Source: Chitinophagaceae bacterium UBA2793 | GTDB lineage: Bacteria; Bacteroidota; Bacteroidia; Chitinophagales; Chitinophagaceae | Direction of reading: 5' to 3' | DNA length: 13,837 nt | NCBI GenBank assembly: GCA_002352045.1 | Contig: DEHT01000068.1 | Span: 2,977 to 16,813 of the forward strand | Part shown: in pieces, positions 13,817-13,837 of the stretch | Layout of the letters: each line of letters begins with the position of its first letter | How positions within the stretch are numbered: the stretch's first letter is position 1 | Position numbers and translations under genes: made by a program | The notes under the pieces: generated by a model | Seen by the model: only the letters and a program-made list of their open reading frames with translations | Told to the model about the DNA's origin: nothing | Databases searched by the model: none

Positions 13817-13837
13817 GGATTGGTAGTTCAGTTGGTT
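13817..13837 (+). tRNA. 5' part of a tRNA gene, probably tRNA-Asp, cut by the window edge
   Basis: GGATTGG (acceptor 5' strand) is followed by T8-A9, then GTTC and AGTTGGTT, the start of a D stem and D loop with the invariant GG. This is the beginning of a tRNA in standard geometry, placed after a very good promoter. The TAGTTCAGTTGGTT stretch resembles Bacteroidota tRNA-Asp genes, but tRNA-Asn and others share it. The anticodon lies outside the window, so the amino-acid identity is a guess. Confidence 0.75.

Overview
The window is an ordinary, gene-dense, AT-rich chromosomal segment from a member of the Bacteroidota, most likely near the Chitinophagaceae. The sequence supports this in three ways. 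It carries Bacteroidota-restricted families (DUF4835 and DUF4296 proteins). It has the bamD-rpoZ-coaBC-DUF4835 order that is familiar in that phylum. Its promoter-like sites fit the Bacteroidota primary sigma consensus (-33 TTTG or TTG, -7 TAnnTTTG), and recognisable Shine-Dalgarno sequences are absent. I see no phage, transposon, CRISPR array, defence island or toxin gene.

Layout, left to right. Positions 1-174 are non-coding: an octamer tandem repeat cut by the window edge, then a hairpin made of a second octamer family. From 4609 down to 175 the minus strand carries a tightly packed block: bamD (outer-membrane assembly lipoprotein), rpoZ (RNA polymerase omega), coaBC (coenzyme A synthesis), a DUF4835 secreted protein, a DUF4296 lipoprotein and scoA (CoA-transferase subunit A). 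All junctions overlap except rpoZ/coaBC, which is separated by a strong strand-asymmetric hairpin. A 139-bp divergent region with a dyad and two opposed -7 elements separates bamD from the plus-strand pair iaaA (isoaspartyl peptidase/asparaginase) and ispD (isoprenoid MEP pathway). These converge, with 7 bp between stop codons, on a minus-strand pair: an M1 metallopeptidase with a probable outer-membrane beta-barrel tail, followed by an overlapping FemAB/GNAT-like acyltransferase. After a 185-bp gap comes a third minus-strand block: accA (fatty-acid synthesis), a Gfo/Idh/MocA oxidoreductase and a polyprenyl-phosphate sugar transferase, spaced 32 and 25 bp. At the right edge a textbook promoter drives the first 21 bases of a tRNA gene, divergent from accA.

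How the genes fit together: most serve envelope building or core metabolism. BamD inserts outer-membrane proteins, and the M1-barrel protein would be one of its clients. IspD supplies isoprenoid precursors, from which the polyprenyl carrier used by the sugar transferase is made. AccA feeds lipid synthesis. CoaBC, ScoA and AccA all touch CoA metabolism.

I did not find a new multi-gene system. The points most worth a second look are the M1 peptidase-barrel fusion and its TTG start placed by a promoter, three neighbouring TTG-start genes, the paired octamer repeats downstream of scoA, the hairpin before coaBC, and two active-site substitutions in CoaBC (equivalents of E. coli N125 and C158).
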